This document shows positions 23,901 to 40,322 of a stretch of 54,143 bases of DNA, one piece after another. The notes beneath the pieces are model-generated. The model made no database searches. It had not been told where the DNA came from and worked only from the letters and a program-made list of their open reading frames with translations. Position 1 is the first letter of the stretch, and each line of letters starts with the position of its first letter. A program made the translations under genes and the position numbers. Source of the DNA: Zygnema circumcarinatum (taxonomy: Eukaryota > Streptophyta > Zygnematophyceae > Zygnematales > Zygnemataceae); contig CM074814.1 of the NCBI GenBank assembly GCA_037447605.1, positions 1,281,392-1,335,534 of the forward strand. Direction: 5' to 3'.

Positions 23901-25925
23901 GGGGCGCAGAAGACGGAGGGAGGGAGACAGACAGAAGGAGAGAGGAGCATAATGGACCGGGAAGATGTTGAGATGGGGGATGCTGTCCCTTCCACTGCAA
24001 AGGTTGGAGTAAAAAGGGCGAGAGAGGAGGTAGCTGGTATGTCGGGCAAGGCCGGACAAAGGAGGTATGCGGGAGATGTTGGGAGGCCGACAAATTGGAA
24101 ACAATCTCCCGTTCCAAGTGTGGCGGTGGGAATCTTGACGAATCACACGTCGCCAACTGTACCGCCAGTTGTAGGAGGGAGCTCTACCTCTCTCTCAGCT
24201 GAATCTCTTTCTGAAGGAGCAGAGTTGCGGGAAGCTTTGGGAGGAGAGAGAGGTCGACCTATCAAGGAAGTGGCAAGTAGAGATGGGAAACAGGAAGTTC
24301 GAGGGGAGGGTTTGTCCAGAGCTGAGAGAGCCAAAGGGGAAAGCCCTCCAATTAAAAAGGTTGGGGAAAGAAATTCGAAGGGTGGGGATCGAAATACCAA
24401 CAGAATAGATGCTAGTGGAGAGGGTGCAAGAGCAAAAGCTAAGGGGATGCAGACTGGGCTGTTCTCCACAAAAGAAAAAGAGAGTGGGAACCAAGGGGAG
24501 AACGGAAATGGATTTGAGAATGAACACAGTGGGAGTGCTCGTCGTGGTAGCACATCTCAAGCTGCTAATCTAAACAATTCGAAGGAAGATGTAGGGGCTC
24601 GAAAGAAGGGGCAACCTGGGAAGCCTAATCCTCAAGCTGGAGACCTTCGGAATGTTGTAAAAGCCACCAAGGTGGCAATTGTTGAAAATGGAGTTGGTAA
24701 GAATGGAGTTGTGGTGGGTATGAAAGGGAAGGGTGAAGTGGGCCAAGTGAAGACTCAAGGAGGGAGAGCGAAGGTCCAGAAAGAGATGAAGGATGAGTTC
24801 TTTGCCAAGTTTGAGAAGGAGAGAGCGGAAGTCAAAGGGCCTGTGGAAAATCTTGCACAGTAAGCTCCCTTCATGCCATTTTCTGTTGTTGCTAACTGAA
24901 CAGAGCAGTAGAGATGGTGCTGTGCTCTGTGTGTAATTCAAAGAGATCGTTTGTAGGAGTATGACTTCATGACTCATATAGTGCTTGAGCTTTACATTGT
25001 GAGCAGGTGCTTGGAGTATGAGAAGGAGTTTCGCGAGAAATTCCGTGTTTATAGTGTTCTCAACAGCGTGCTGGAAAGTGACAGGTGGCGTGACTCTCCT
25101 CCCTCAGGACATACATTCCAGTGCATAGCCATCTATCGCTATGTCGGAGCATGACATCAAACCTAACGGAATCTGACCGAAGTGGACGAGATTTTCGTTT
25201 TTGTGATGCCGTTGTTTTGCAGAGAAGACTTCTCAAACTTGGAAACAGAATTACAGAAAGAAGAGGATGAGGATAAGCGAGAGTCCTTGAAAGTGAAGTT
25301 GAAGAGAAAGTACAGGCAGATGAATCCGGTATGGACCTAATCATGCTTTCCTTTGAAGTGCTATATTCTCTCCTGTATCGGAAGAGGGGTTCGGATGAGA
25401 CGATTGTTATTCGTGTTAAGTTGTTGAATGTCAGATGTGCTCTCTCTCTCTCGCGCTCTCTCTCGCTCTCTCTCTCACACACACAGTTACCTTTCTTGTG
25501 TGTAACAGAGACATTCGAGAATGCTGGCTGTCTTCAAAATTCTCCACACAGAGCTGCAGGTAAGTCTCTCACAAACTAAACAGAAAGCCAATGAATGATA
25601 ATCCTTATCTTCTCATTTTGCTGCCTTTTGTTAAGGACATTGAAACGGCTTAATCTCCCTATCAGTCAATTTTTGCGTGAACCGCTGTCGGTATTCCATT
25701 CAGCTGTAGGTTAATATCTGATGATTTAATGATGAAACATGTAATGTGTTTTTATGTTGAGTATGCATCTTTCTTAGTTTCCTGTCTCTTCTGCACCCAG
25801 TCCCCACGTGTTGCTGTGTCGCCAGCGTCACATCACGTTACCGTATCCTGAATTCAGTCCCCTTATGGCTGCAGGCAATCAAACGGCGACTCACGGATTT
25901 TGCTCGAAAGCATGAACAGAGTTAA
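17960..25925 (+). CDS. ELL-type RNA polymerase II elongation factor with a long charged insertion
   Basis: Eleven exons join into a 1781-codon frame: 17960-18256, 18503-18735, 18990-19027, 19874-20328, 20480-20536, 20727-20815, 20969-24859, 25007-25084, 25223-25328, 25509-25559, 25875-25925. ELL raises Pol II elongation rate in super/little elongation complexes in the nucleus. The N-terminal ELL domain spans about residues 60-190 (AMTIKLSDALKEVL, IRVGSMEFKL). A winged-helix-like segment lies at about 320-370 (LRAQLLKILSENPRGMKPKALEKAM). The C-terminal 95 residues match the occludin/ELL helical domain (CLEYEKEFREKFRVY ... ELQAIKRRLTDF). Between them one 3.9-kb exon encodes a Ser-acidic tract (about 574-634) and a Glu/Arg/Lys rod (about 1084-1290). 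Order and both end domains make the call firm. The protein is far longer than animal ELLs (about 600 residues). Confidence 0.88.
21520..21700 (+). repeat. Ser-acidic low-complexity coding tract in ELL
   Basis: Repeated GAGAGTG/GGAAGT units encode Ser-Glu-Ser-Gly runs followed by an Asp/Glu block (EEDEVDVDIDIDSDG). The spacing of Ser before acidic residues fits casein kinase 2 sites. The tract is in frame in the large exon. Confidence 0.8.
23050..23670 (+). repeat. Glu/Arg/Lys-rich coding repeat in ELL
   Basis: About 205 codons are almost wholly Glu, Arg, Lys and Asp in alternating patterns such as REKEREEKEKLERERKER. Two perfect 69-base (23-codon) tandem copies lie at 23241-23309 and 23310-23378. 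The pattern is typical of a single alpha-helix (SAH) or long coiled coil. Confidence 0.88.
25439..25487 (+). repeat. Intronic CT/CA microsatellite
   Basis: A (CT)n run with a short (CA)n end lies in the ELL intron just before the acceptor at 25508. Confidence 0.8.
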
Positions 25926-27163
25926 CGGATGGGAGCCTATTCCGGAAACCGTTCTAAGGTTTTTCTATTTTTGTCCGATCGGAGCGTCTGTCATTGTTTC
26001 CAATTGACGCCCACTCATTTTTCCAAAGGTGTCTGGGTGTGTGTGTACGGCTTGTAGGGGATACAAAATGCCGTAGAGTTCGAGTCCCTTCTTGGAGAGG
26101 ATTGGTCGAGGGGTAACCTAGCCTTGGTCAGACTTCTGTTAATAAGGAATTTCTTATAGTGGAAAGGCATTATGCCTTAAGTAATGCAAAAGAAGGGGCC
26201 AAAAAAGTTTGTTTGCTTGTGGCTTGCTTTTGCTTTTTGTGTACCGCTGTGTGTCTGTCTGCAAACATTCCCACATTCTCGTTTTGTTCTGATTTGTTTT
26301 GTACTCTTCCCAGAGAATGGGAACATGGTTGTGCATTCTTGGAAGACTTCAAAGGGAATGGTCTGTAGTGCTAGATGTGCACCTTTTGCCTGGAACCAAT
26401 AAAGAGAAGGAAAAAAGTGAGAGTGAGAGACCGAGAATTTGCTTAAATGACTGCAACCGCGGCCTAGCTTTCATCTCCAATATAGTGTAACATCGTCGCT
26501 TCCTGCTCTTACAACCCTCACAGCCTACCCTACCACTTCTCTCGACCTCTACAGCCGTTGCTCGGACCCCAGGCCGACACATCCGGTCCTCTATCAAATC
26601 TGCAAAATGGCCGCACGTTCATCCAGTGCTTGGAAGTGCTCCATCAGAAAGAGCATCATCAGATTAGGACATCGATTTCGCCGCCTCTCATGGAATTCAG
26701 AAAGCAGCCCCATCCCACTGTAGGGAGCACTGGGCAGGCGCCCTTCCTGACCATCCCCAGGTCGCATCTCAAAAAATAGCGTTTCACGAACCTCCAAGGG
26801 GCACTCCCTCAGCAGACCAGCGACTCCACATAACTGAATGATGAGATCAATCCGACTCCCCTTCATTGGAGTTGCCGTAACTCTAATTGCGAAAATTGTG
26901 GATTGTTCAAAGTCCAGTTCTTTCCCCAAGCTTCAGAAGACGAGCTATAATGCTGGGGGGCAGCGGCAGCGGCAGCCTTCAGAATGAGGGAGCCCAAAGT
27001 GCACGGAGAGGGAGCAGAGTGCATTGGTCTACGTCACTTGCGGCTGGCGGGCACCTTTTGAGCGTGGTTGAGAAAAAAAGAACTTTGAACCCTTTTCTGG
27101 GGCTGCACTACAAGTCTGCTTTCTTCTAGGGCAGGGCTGCAACTTGAAGCAGGAGGTGCATGT
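25926..27163. other. Convergent 3' flanks of the ELL and helicase genes
   Basis: This 1.2-kb stretch lies between two facing stop codons and probably holds both 3' UTRs. AATAAA occurs at 26397-26402 on the plus strand, a candidate poly(A) signal for ELL. A 110-codon minus-strand frame at 26594-26929 is the only notable ORF. It matches no family I recognise. Confidence 0.6.
26594..26929 (-). other. Unassigned open frame, possible gene relic
   Basis: A 110-residue frame reads ...ATPMKGSRIDLIIQLCGVAG... and ends at a stop at 26594. It has no ATG at its upstream end, and nearby frames do not extend it clearly. Composition is ordinary rather than low-complexity. It may be a decayed exon, part of the helicase 3' UTR, or chance. 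Confidence 0.25.
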
Positions 27164-33046
<5,883 letters not shown>

Positions 33047-33669
33047 CAGTATACACCCAAAATACCTCGGAAGATAGCCTGCATATAGAGATTTTATGCA
33101 GGAAAACCGCGGGCCAGAATAATATTCAGTGCGAATACCCGGTGACCTGGTCAATAAAAAAGTATTCCTTCCTTTCTGAGAAGTGTAAGTGCAAATCCCC
33201 TACGGCCTATGCTTTTATGAGCTCGCCCTGTGCTTGCTTCCTGCTCTGCTTGCAGCCGCTGGACTTCTATCAAAGAGAACAGCGAGGAGCAGTAGGGGGG
33301 GGTCCCTACTAACAAGAGCTGCCGGCCGTCAGCTCTGAGTGGAGCCCGTTCGCCGGCCGGTGACGGCCGGAGCTGCCCTGGTTCTGTTCGTACAGTATGA
33401 AACAGACGGCCGTCAACTTTACATCTGACGGCTGGCAGATTCTGGCCGGCAGAACCCTGAACAGCTGGTGCAGCCCAAACGGACGGGCTGGGGCTCGAGA
33501 GTTGGCTGGTGCTCGTCTCCTAAGGATATTTTGATGCGCCTTCAAGTGATAGCTTAATGCTACGGATGTTAGTGAAATAATTAGCTTTTTTTGCAGGCTT
33601 GATGCGGCTGCGGTGACGGGCGAGTAGCTGTGCTTTGTGAAAGGAAAAAGTCAGGGGTATCTTTTCAAA
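33047..33669. promoter_or_regulatory. Divergent promoter region between helicase and Elongin A
   Basis: The start codons of the two genes are 623 bases apart, head to head. The middle (about 33310-33510) is dense in GCCGGCCGTC-type motifs, including a near-palindrome at 33316-33335 and a perfect GACGGCCGTC at about 33402. A 13-base match to one of these (GCCGGCCGTCAGC) lies at about 37388 upstream of the PAN-like gene. Promoter role is inferred from position and composition. Confidence 0.6.
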
Positions 33670-36134
33670 ATGACTCTTAAAAGCCTCACGGAGTTATGCT
33701 TGTTGACGGTTATTGATAACTTGGACTTGATTGGCGATGTCGGTGACACTGACCTCTTACTTCTTGGAAAGATTCTTGTCCACTGCAATGTGGATCAACT
33801 TCAGCGTATTGAAGATTCAACAGAGGTATGCGAGCGAACTTGTAAAGAACTCCTTTTTTTTCGTCGTATTGAATACGACAGTGGATTTGGCGAAGTATCT
33901 GAAGTGCTTGACTACTGAACATCAGTTTACCTCGTTAGTGAATATTTTTTTGCGCCTTAATCTGTTTCTCTACCGAATCAGGCTTTCGAATAAGCGAATG
34001 CTTGAGCTTGTGACTTTTGATTGGGTTTCTGTGTTATTAGGGTCGCGATTTGAGTGCCGTTACCGATGAATTATGGTTGAGATGTTACGCCCGCAAGTAT
34101 GGAGCTGAGAATATGGCCACTGTCCAGAGGAGAATGAAGAGTAGAGGGGTGTCTTTCAAGTGGCGAGCCCTCTATGATGTAAGTGGTTCAAGCCTTCGTC
34201 AGGTTTCTTGCAAAATGACTCGTGGTGAGGTCATAACTGTTGGCTTAACCATGGTCTGAGGAGGGTCGGATCATTTGATAAATTTTGTTTGTGAACTTTG
34301 AAGGGTAGAAGAAGAGGCTTGTCCATCTGATGGGCAAAAACCACAATTCTGATGCACGTCATTGACTTGGAATTCCTCTTTGCTTATTTATACGTAGAGT
34401 TTGGCCAATTTTACTGTGAACTGCTGCTCTGCTCATGATCTTTTTTGCTATGGCCCTTGATTCAGGCCAAACTGAAGGAACAGGAGGAGACCCAGCAACG
34501 ATGTGTCAATCGACTAAAAGAACTCTACCTTGAAGCAGAACAGCGTGAGCAAATGACATTTTTCTTCTACTGCTACATTTTCCTTGTTGCCGAGTGTGGG
34601 AGGATACGATGTTCGTTTCTCCTTGATTTGTGCTTGATCTCAAACAGATTCTCAGGCGTAGCAGAATAAGTGCGTCTGAATGTTATGTTATCCTGCAACC
34701 TCTTTCTGTTGATTGCAGAAAAACAGAGTCGTCAGGTACAGCTTGTAAATATTGCACCCCCAGGAGGAAGGAAACGCAAGTTTACATCAGGTGGAGGCTC
34801 CAGTGTACTTTACTTTCATGATCAACTGGAGTTCCTTCTTTCTTTCTGGTCTTCATTGCTCAGAATGGTTGAAAAAAGTGGAGTCTTCAACTGTCAGGGA
34901 GTTGCAATGAGTCTTTTTTTTTTCCTGCATGTTTGGAATGGGTATCAGTGGTGATGCTTCTTAAGCACACTCACGCACACACACGCTTTCTCCTCTTGAA
35001 ACTACTCATAACGGAAGGTCATCACGATTGGTTGGAGTTCATCACGATTCACTCGAAGTCATACACTAACGTCGCTGTGCAGACATGTCGTCACTGTTCT
35101 TAACCAAACTTTGCATAAGAAGTAGTGCCAATGTTTCGGCAACGACTTCAAATTGGGCGCACAATTTGGGAATGTGAAGTCCGGCAGCAGCAGCAAGTTG
35201 CAAGATGGAATATTAAGCGAAGTGTTCTCGAGTGCTTGTGTTTTGCAGATTCTAAAACATTGCCAGCCTATCAAGCTGGGGGAAGCCTCATGAAAAAGGC
35301 CAGGCTGGAATTTGCAAAAAGGTCGGAATTTCAAAATGTGCAATCCCTATGTGGGTTTATTTTGCTTTGAATTACTTTGTGTCTGCAGAGTTGCTGTCCC
35401 CTCTATCGTCTGTTTGGCGTATTTGCGAAAGTTTGTGCTTTTTAATTTTGTCTTATGGATTGTCGATTAGCCGCAGTCGCGCATGTATTTCCATTTCGCT
35501 TCTTTCTTACAGGCTAGGAAGCAGGTGCAGGTTACTCTTTTCTGGCGACTTAATTTGAAGCTTAAGCAATCGTGTCATAGGTTCGGCGTCCTCTCATGGC
35601 GCCATTGAAGAGGATTCCTTTCATAGGTCTCTGTACCACCTGTGTACCTCTGCTTTTAAGCAAATAGTGATGGAAAACTGTCCTTATTCTTTACTTGCTC
35701 TTGGTAAGAAAAAATCGTTGCCGAGAATCACATCTAAACTATTTGATGCGTGTGAAGCGTGCAGTCATGAGAAGATGATTCACACCAACATCAAGAAACG
35801 ACCGCTTGTTCCTCCCTCAAGGCGACCTTGTTCTGTGCCTCTTTCAAGAAACAAAGCAGTCAGCCGACCTCAGCCTGCTTCTCAACCAAAGCCTTCTGCT
35901 TCGAGGCAAATTTCTTCATCTATGGCAAAGGAGCGTGTTGATTCGAAGATGGGTCCAATCACTCCTCCCAGACACTTTTCTCTATCTAAGCCTCCCTCAC
36001 ATCGGCTGAGCTCTGTTCAGCTTCCTTCTTCATCTCCAGCAACACCTTCCCCTTCAGCCAATACAAATCAGCCATCCCGCAGCAGTACAAAAGGAGGGTA
36101 TCGTCATCCGGATTCTCGGACTCCAAGTCGCTGA
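33670..36134 (+). CDS. Elongin A (RNA polymerase II elongation factor SIII subunit)
   Basis: Elongin A stimulates Pol II elongation and, through its BC-box, binds Elongin B/C. Clear exons: 33670-33825, 34041-34178, 34466-34544, 34719-34802 and about 35249-35338. The first reads MTLKSLTELCLLTVIDNL then LGKILVHCNVDQLQRIE, a BC-box-like start. The second reads GRDLSAVTDELWLRCYARKYG, diagnostic of the family. Next come KLKEQEETQQRCVNRLKELYLEAE and RQVQLVNIAPPGGRKRKF, then SLMKKARLEFAKR. These joins keep frame. The C-terminal end is uncertain: a Ser/Pro/Lys-rich frame up to the stop at 36134 fits the usual tail, but the splices at about 35338, 35515 and 35764 could not be phased with confidence. 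As in plant homologues the protein lacks the long N-terminal TFIIS-like part of animal Elongin A. Confidence 0.87.
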
Positions 36135-37935
36135 GTTGGCACCTGCTTATGACTTTACTGAAGATTATCGTCAATCCGTATTTGCAGTAAGCTTTCAGCT
36201 CGGTGAAATCTATGCGTTTCTCTTGGGCGAGTCAAAGTGCGTTGCACTGTCATGCTCCCAAGTCAGTTCTTCCTTAGCTGCCCCCTGGTAAGGCCGTTTT
36301 CCTTTGCTTATGCAGTGGAAATCTCGTCAAAGGAATGAGAATGCCTTAATTTGTCAGAATGAATGTCTCTTGTTGGTGCTAGAGGTTCAGGAGCTATAGG
36401 AGGTTGAATGCTGTGACTTTGTATAGAACCATGTGTAACTTGTACAGGGTTTTCAAGGCGTTAGCCGCTCAGTGTTAGTGTCAATACATCGGATCCACTT
36501 TCATTTGCGATTTGTAACTTCGAGAAGTTTCAAAGCCCGCTCCCCTCCGTTTTTTTCTTTTGAATGCACAACGACTACTTCTCTCCCGTCTTACCGGAGT
36601 TGTGCTTGTTTGATGTCCTTGGCTATGGAGGGTGACTACATTTAGCAGAGCTTCTTGTGGTTATTGTTCAGTTTGCATGTGGCTGCCCTGTATCCAGAGT
36701 CTATCTTTGAAGAAGGAAGAATTTCGACTCCCTTTTTCCTGTCTGCTCTTGCGTTGAAATCGGTGCTTTACTAACGCCGTTCTCTGTTCTGTGACCCCTT
36801 GAAAGGCTTTGAAGACTCGCGGATCAGAGGCCTCAGTAGTAGAGAGCGAGAGAGAATACAATTATTATTGCTGGAAGCTTTCATAATGCCTTTCTTTCAT
36901 ATTTCAGAGCGTGCACAGTCCGAACTTGCAGAGCTTTTCTTACTCACCCTACAGTACATTGTTTGTCCCTTCGAACATGTAAAATTGACAATTTGTTCTA
37001 TATATCACATATGAAGCTGTAGAGGGGAAATGAATCAGCATTCATCTCACAATAGCCATGCCATCCAGTGCTACTTTGGCGACCCTTGATGATGACATAA
37101 TGTAACATGGACCAAGTCAATGACAAAACCAAGACATGTCGATCACAAATGATTTAGAAACGTAAGAACAGCTTTGAGCTTTAACCTCTCCTTCTTAGCC
37201 TAACAATTGCAATACGGCTCCAAACAGAAGCAGCGGCGAAGCTCACCAACGTCTAGGGCGCCTCTCGCTGAGGGGCCGAAAGGCGCCAAAAACGGAGCTA
37301 TGTGAAGTTTCGCATGTGGCCAGTTAACAGTTCCAGTTCAAAATGCGATCTAGCCAATTTTTCGCATGGAACCGCGACCGGGAGTCGCCGGCCGTCAGCG
37401 CGTCCCCTTGGCACGCGTCGTGCCGGCCGACCGGCAGAGGCGTCACGTCACGTCACGCCACGGGTCAAAGCGAGCCAGCACGATTCGCGTAGCGCGTAAC
37501 AAGCGGCGGACGGTAATCGGTGCCTCGCGCTCCAGTATGGCGTATAGGGACGTAAAAAGGACGCAAGTAATGTTAGTACGGATGGTCGTTTTTGTGATAG
37601 TGGCGGCGGTGGCGGAGGGGGAGGTAGGGGCTCGCAACTTTCTGGAGGGCGGGCGGAGTTGGAGGAAGAAGAGGGAGAGCAAGAGTGAGAGGGGGAGAGA
37701 GGAAGACGGAGAGAGGGAGAGCGGGAGAGAGGGAGGGTGGAGGGAGGAGGGAGGGAGAGCCCTCGGCGACTTCGCATAGATTTCTCGTGGCAGAGGCGTC
37801 TTTAGAGTAGGGGAAAGGAAAGGGGAAAGGAGGGACAGAGAAAGGGGAAAGGAAGTGGGGAAGGGGAAGGGGAGGGAAAAGGGGAGGCGAAGGGGGTGAG
37901 GTTCGAATACGAGGATTTTGTCGTCGGCCTGCAGG
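36135..37935. other. Intergenic region, Elongin A 3' flank and PAN-like gene promoter
   Basis: No supported gene. The first part is AT-rich and probably includes the Elongin A 3' UTR. From about 37240 GC rises and ACGT-core motifs appear (three tandem TCACG/GTCACG units at about 37441-37460). A purine-rich block follows at about 37660-37905, ending 30 bases before the next start codon. Confidence 0.55.
37660..37905. repeat. Purine-rich GAGAGG/GGGGAAAGG leader tract
   Basis: Two GA-rich blocks, one GGGAGA type and one GGGGAAAGG type, lie directly upstream of the PAN-like start codon and are probably in its 5' UTR or core promoter. Confidence 0.75.
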
Positions 37936-39162
37936 ATGAGCTTGGTACGGCTGCTTTTGGCAGTGTTTACGGTGGCTCCATGGCTAGCAGATGCAAGGGA
38001 AGGTCCTTCAGGCGGCCATAGACATGCGGCGAATCCCTTCTCTGAGTCTCAGTGCGTTGTGCGGCAGTGGCCGTCGTGCGTTGCAGCCTGTCCGACGAAT
38101 TCCACACTTCCTGCAGTCATGCTCGGGAAACTAGGGGCACATGTTGGGAAGTTTGTGGCGCGTCCAATTCAGGAATATCCTAACCTTAGTGTGGAAAGCT
38201 GCTGTAAGGCATGCACAAGCTATAACGACATTCAGTGGAACAATATCTTTGGTTATGTGTGCGATTATTGGAGCTGGCAACAGGTTAACGGATTCAGCGG
38301 TGAGTGGCAGCTCCGTGTCACGTTCTTACTTTCGGCAGTCATGCAGCGAGAATTAAGTGTTTGCAGCATAAGATGTTTTGGGATACCTATGTCACTACCA
38401 TTGCTCCTTATCTTGACCCCGAGAAGCTCGAGATTCTGCTTTTAAATGTTTGGCGCTTTCTTCGTACATAATGTAGGAGCAATGTACATGCTATCGTTGC
38501 GAAGGTTAAGAATGTAAAAAGTTGAAAAACCGCGAGCTTTTTGGAGTTTCCAGTTCATTCCAGCAGCAAGCGTAGAGAGACTGTCTTTTCTTAAAAAATA
38601 TTTCAATGAGGGAAAAGCAGTCTTGAAATAGTCTTGTCTATATACGTTTTATTTGCAGCGTCTCTTTCTTTTCTTGGCATTTGGGAGAGCGGGCTGGTTA
38701 TTACACATTTGTAGCTATGGTCTGATACTGTATGTTTAACTTCGCGTTTTTGCATAAGCCTTTTGTTGTTGTTCGTAGACAGCTTGAATCTGTTTTGTTC
38801 TATTTTCGGAGTAGTGGACCAAGATTTGTAGGCGTCATACTGTTAAATGATTACCTTTGTGGAGGAACGGGATGCAATTGCATGCTCGTTTTGTGCACCA
38901 AGAAACTAGAAAAAAGCGACAATTTCCCGTTGTGGTCTGCTCTGACTTGCACGTTGATTTTGTTGTGAGGCCTACTGCAATACAGAGTTGTTTGTGTTTC
39001 GATGGTTTGTTTGTGTACTAACGTGTTTATGTGTACTTGAGTGCAGGCACTTGCCACCTTTTTGACTTGAAAAGTTTGTGTGGGAACAATCCAGCATCAG
39101 CCAAATTCATGTTCAACGAAACTCGAACAGATACCGTCGCATTCCCTGTTTTGTGCGACTAG
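37936..39162 (+). CDS. Small secreted Cys-rich protein with PAN/apple-like domain
   Basis: Two exons, 37936-38299 and 39047-39162, join in phase 1 to give 159 residues. The first 20 or so residues (MSLVRLLLAVFTVAPWLADA) form a good signal peptide, so the product is probably secreted or extracellular. The rest has paired cysteines in ESCCKACTSY, YVCDYWSW and GTCHLFDLKSLC, an order typical of PAN/apple folds, which bind proteins or carbohydrates. No catalytic domain is present. The first ATG after a purine-rich leader was taken as start. PAN-like is my inference from Cys spacing and the CHLFDLK segment; a lineage-specific family is the alternative. Confidence 0.7.
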
Positions 39163-40322
39163 AAGCTCTGGGAGGAGCAGTGAGATTCCCTTTGTAACGG
39201 CAGCCGAGACCAGGATCCGTGAATAAGCACGCGTTTTGTATGTGAATCTGTCTTTTTGATGTTCTGCACGTCACACTTTGTGATTGTAATACCGGTATGG
39301 AAACTTTGGAGCATCTGCATTGATCCGCGCCTGGTCTCAGTTTCTCCGCCTATTGCCCTTCAGGACGGTGTTGCTGATTGCGAGCCAAGGCTGTGCCACT
39401 TGGGCACTTTGTAGATAGAGCATACGCTGCAGGCTTCAGTAGAGAGATGGGCCACACTTGCAGATGCTGAGAGTGAAGAACAGCGAGGCATTCTGGCACT
39501 GTCACATTGTGGGCGCGCTTAGAGAGAAGATATTGAAGGCCAGCACAAGCGCGCCAAAGCCTATGTCGATGTGTAGAGATGCCCTAAATTTTTGATCTGT
39601 TTGTTGCATCAATCAATCTGTTTGAGGATGAAGCTTGTGTTGTTTGTTGTTGCAGTTGTGCGATCATGCTGTTGTGGTGCTCCTGATGTGAGCTAGGAAA
39701 TGGCAGCCCCTAGGTGGGATCAATGGGATGGCAAACTCGCCCTCATGTTCATGAGATGGTGTGCTGTGTGTTTAATATGCCAAAAATTGAACTTTGAACA
39801 AGATTCGATGGATACTGGGAGACGGAGGTAGGAGTAGGTGAAAGTGGGGCGAGAGAGAGAGAGAGAGAAAAAAGGTGAGACCTGAGAGTTCCTTTGTGTG
39901 GACTCATAAGTGACACAAGCAGCGTCATAAGGAGCAGTTGAAATGAGCGAAGAAGACACGCACCACAATGGAAATTAGGGCCCTTGCCTCAATACAACAC
40001 TAAAACAAGAGTGTCAGGAAGGTAAGAAGTGAGACATGAGAACAAAAATAACTGCTGCCAATCAATAAAATCTTGGCAGTCTCCTATCTTCGCAGTGGAG
40101 GGAACTGGGGGCTTGAAACGCATCCAAGAGGATGCACTACCAAATCAAGTGGTTAGGTTGAATCACAGCCTTAAGGTCTCAAACTATGTACAGCTTTTCA
40201 CTGAACTTCAAAGACACGCAAAGAGGCGCTGCTCTACACATCACACGGAGGATGTCAACCACTGAGTACACACACTCCATTTGGAGCCTGAAGGCTTCCT
40301 TCCATGGAGAATAAACAATGCA
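39163..40322. other. Convergent 3' flanks of the PAN-like and ELOF1 genes
   Basis: No supported coding sequence lies between these facing stop codons. A short (GA)n run is at about 39849-39868. The stretch is likely to hold both 3' UTRs. Confidence 0.6.

Noticed and set aside
35059-35343. 94-codon minus-strand ORF
   Set aside because: It is antisense to an Elongin A exon and intron, with no recognisable domain.
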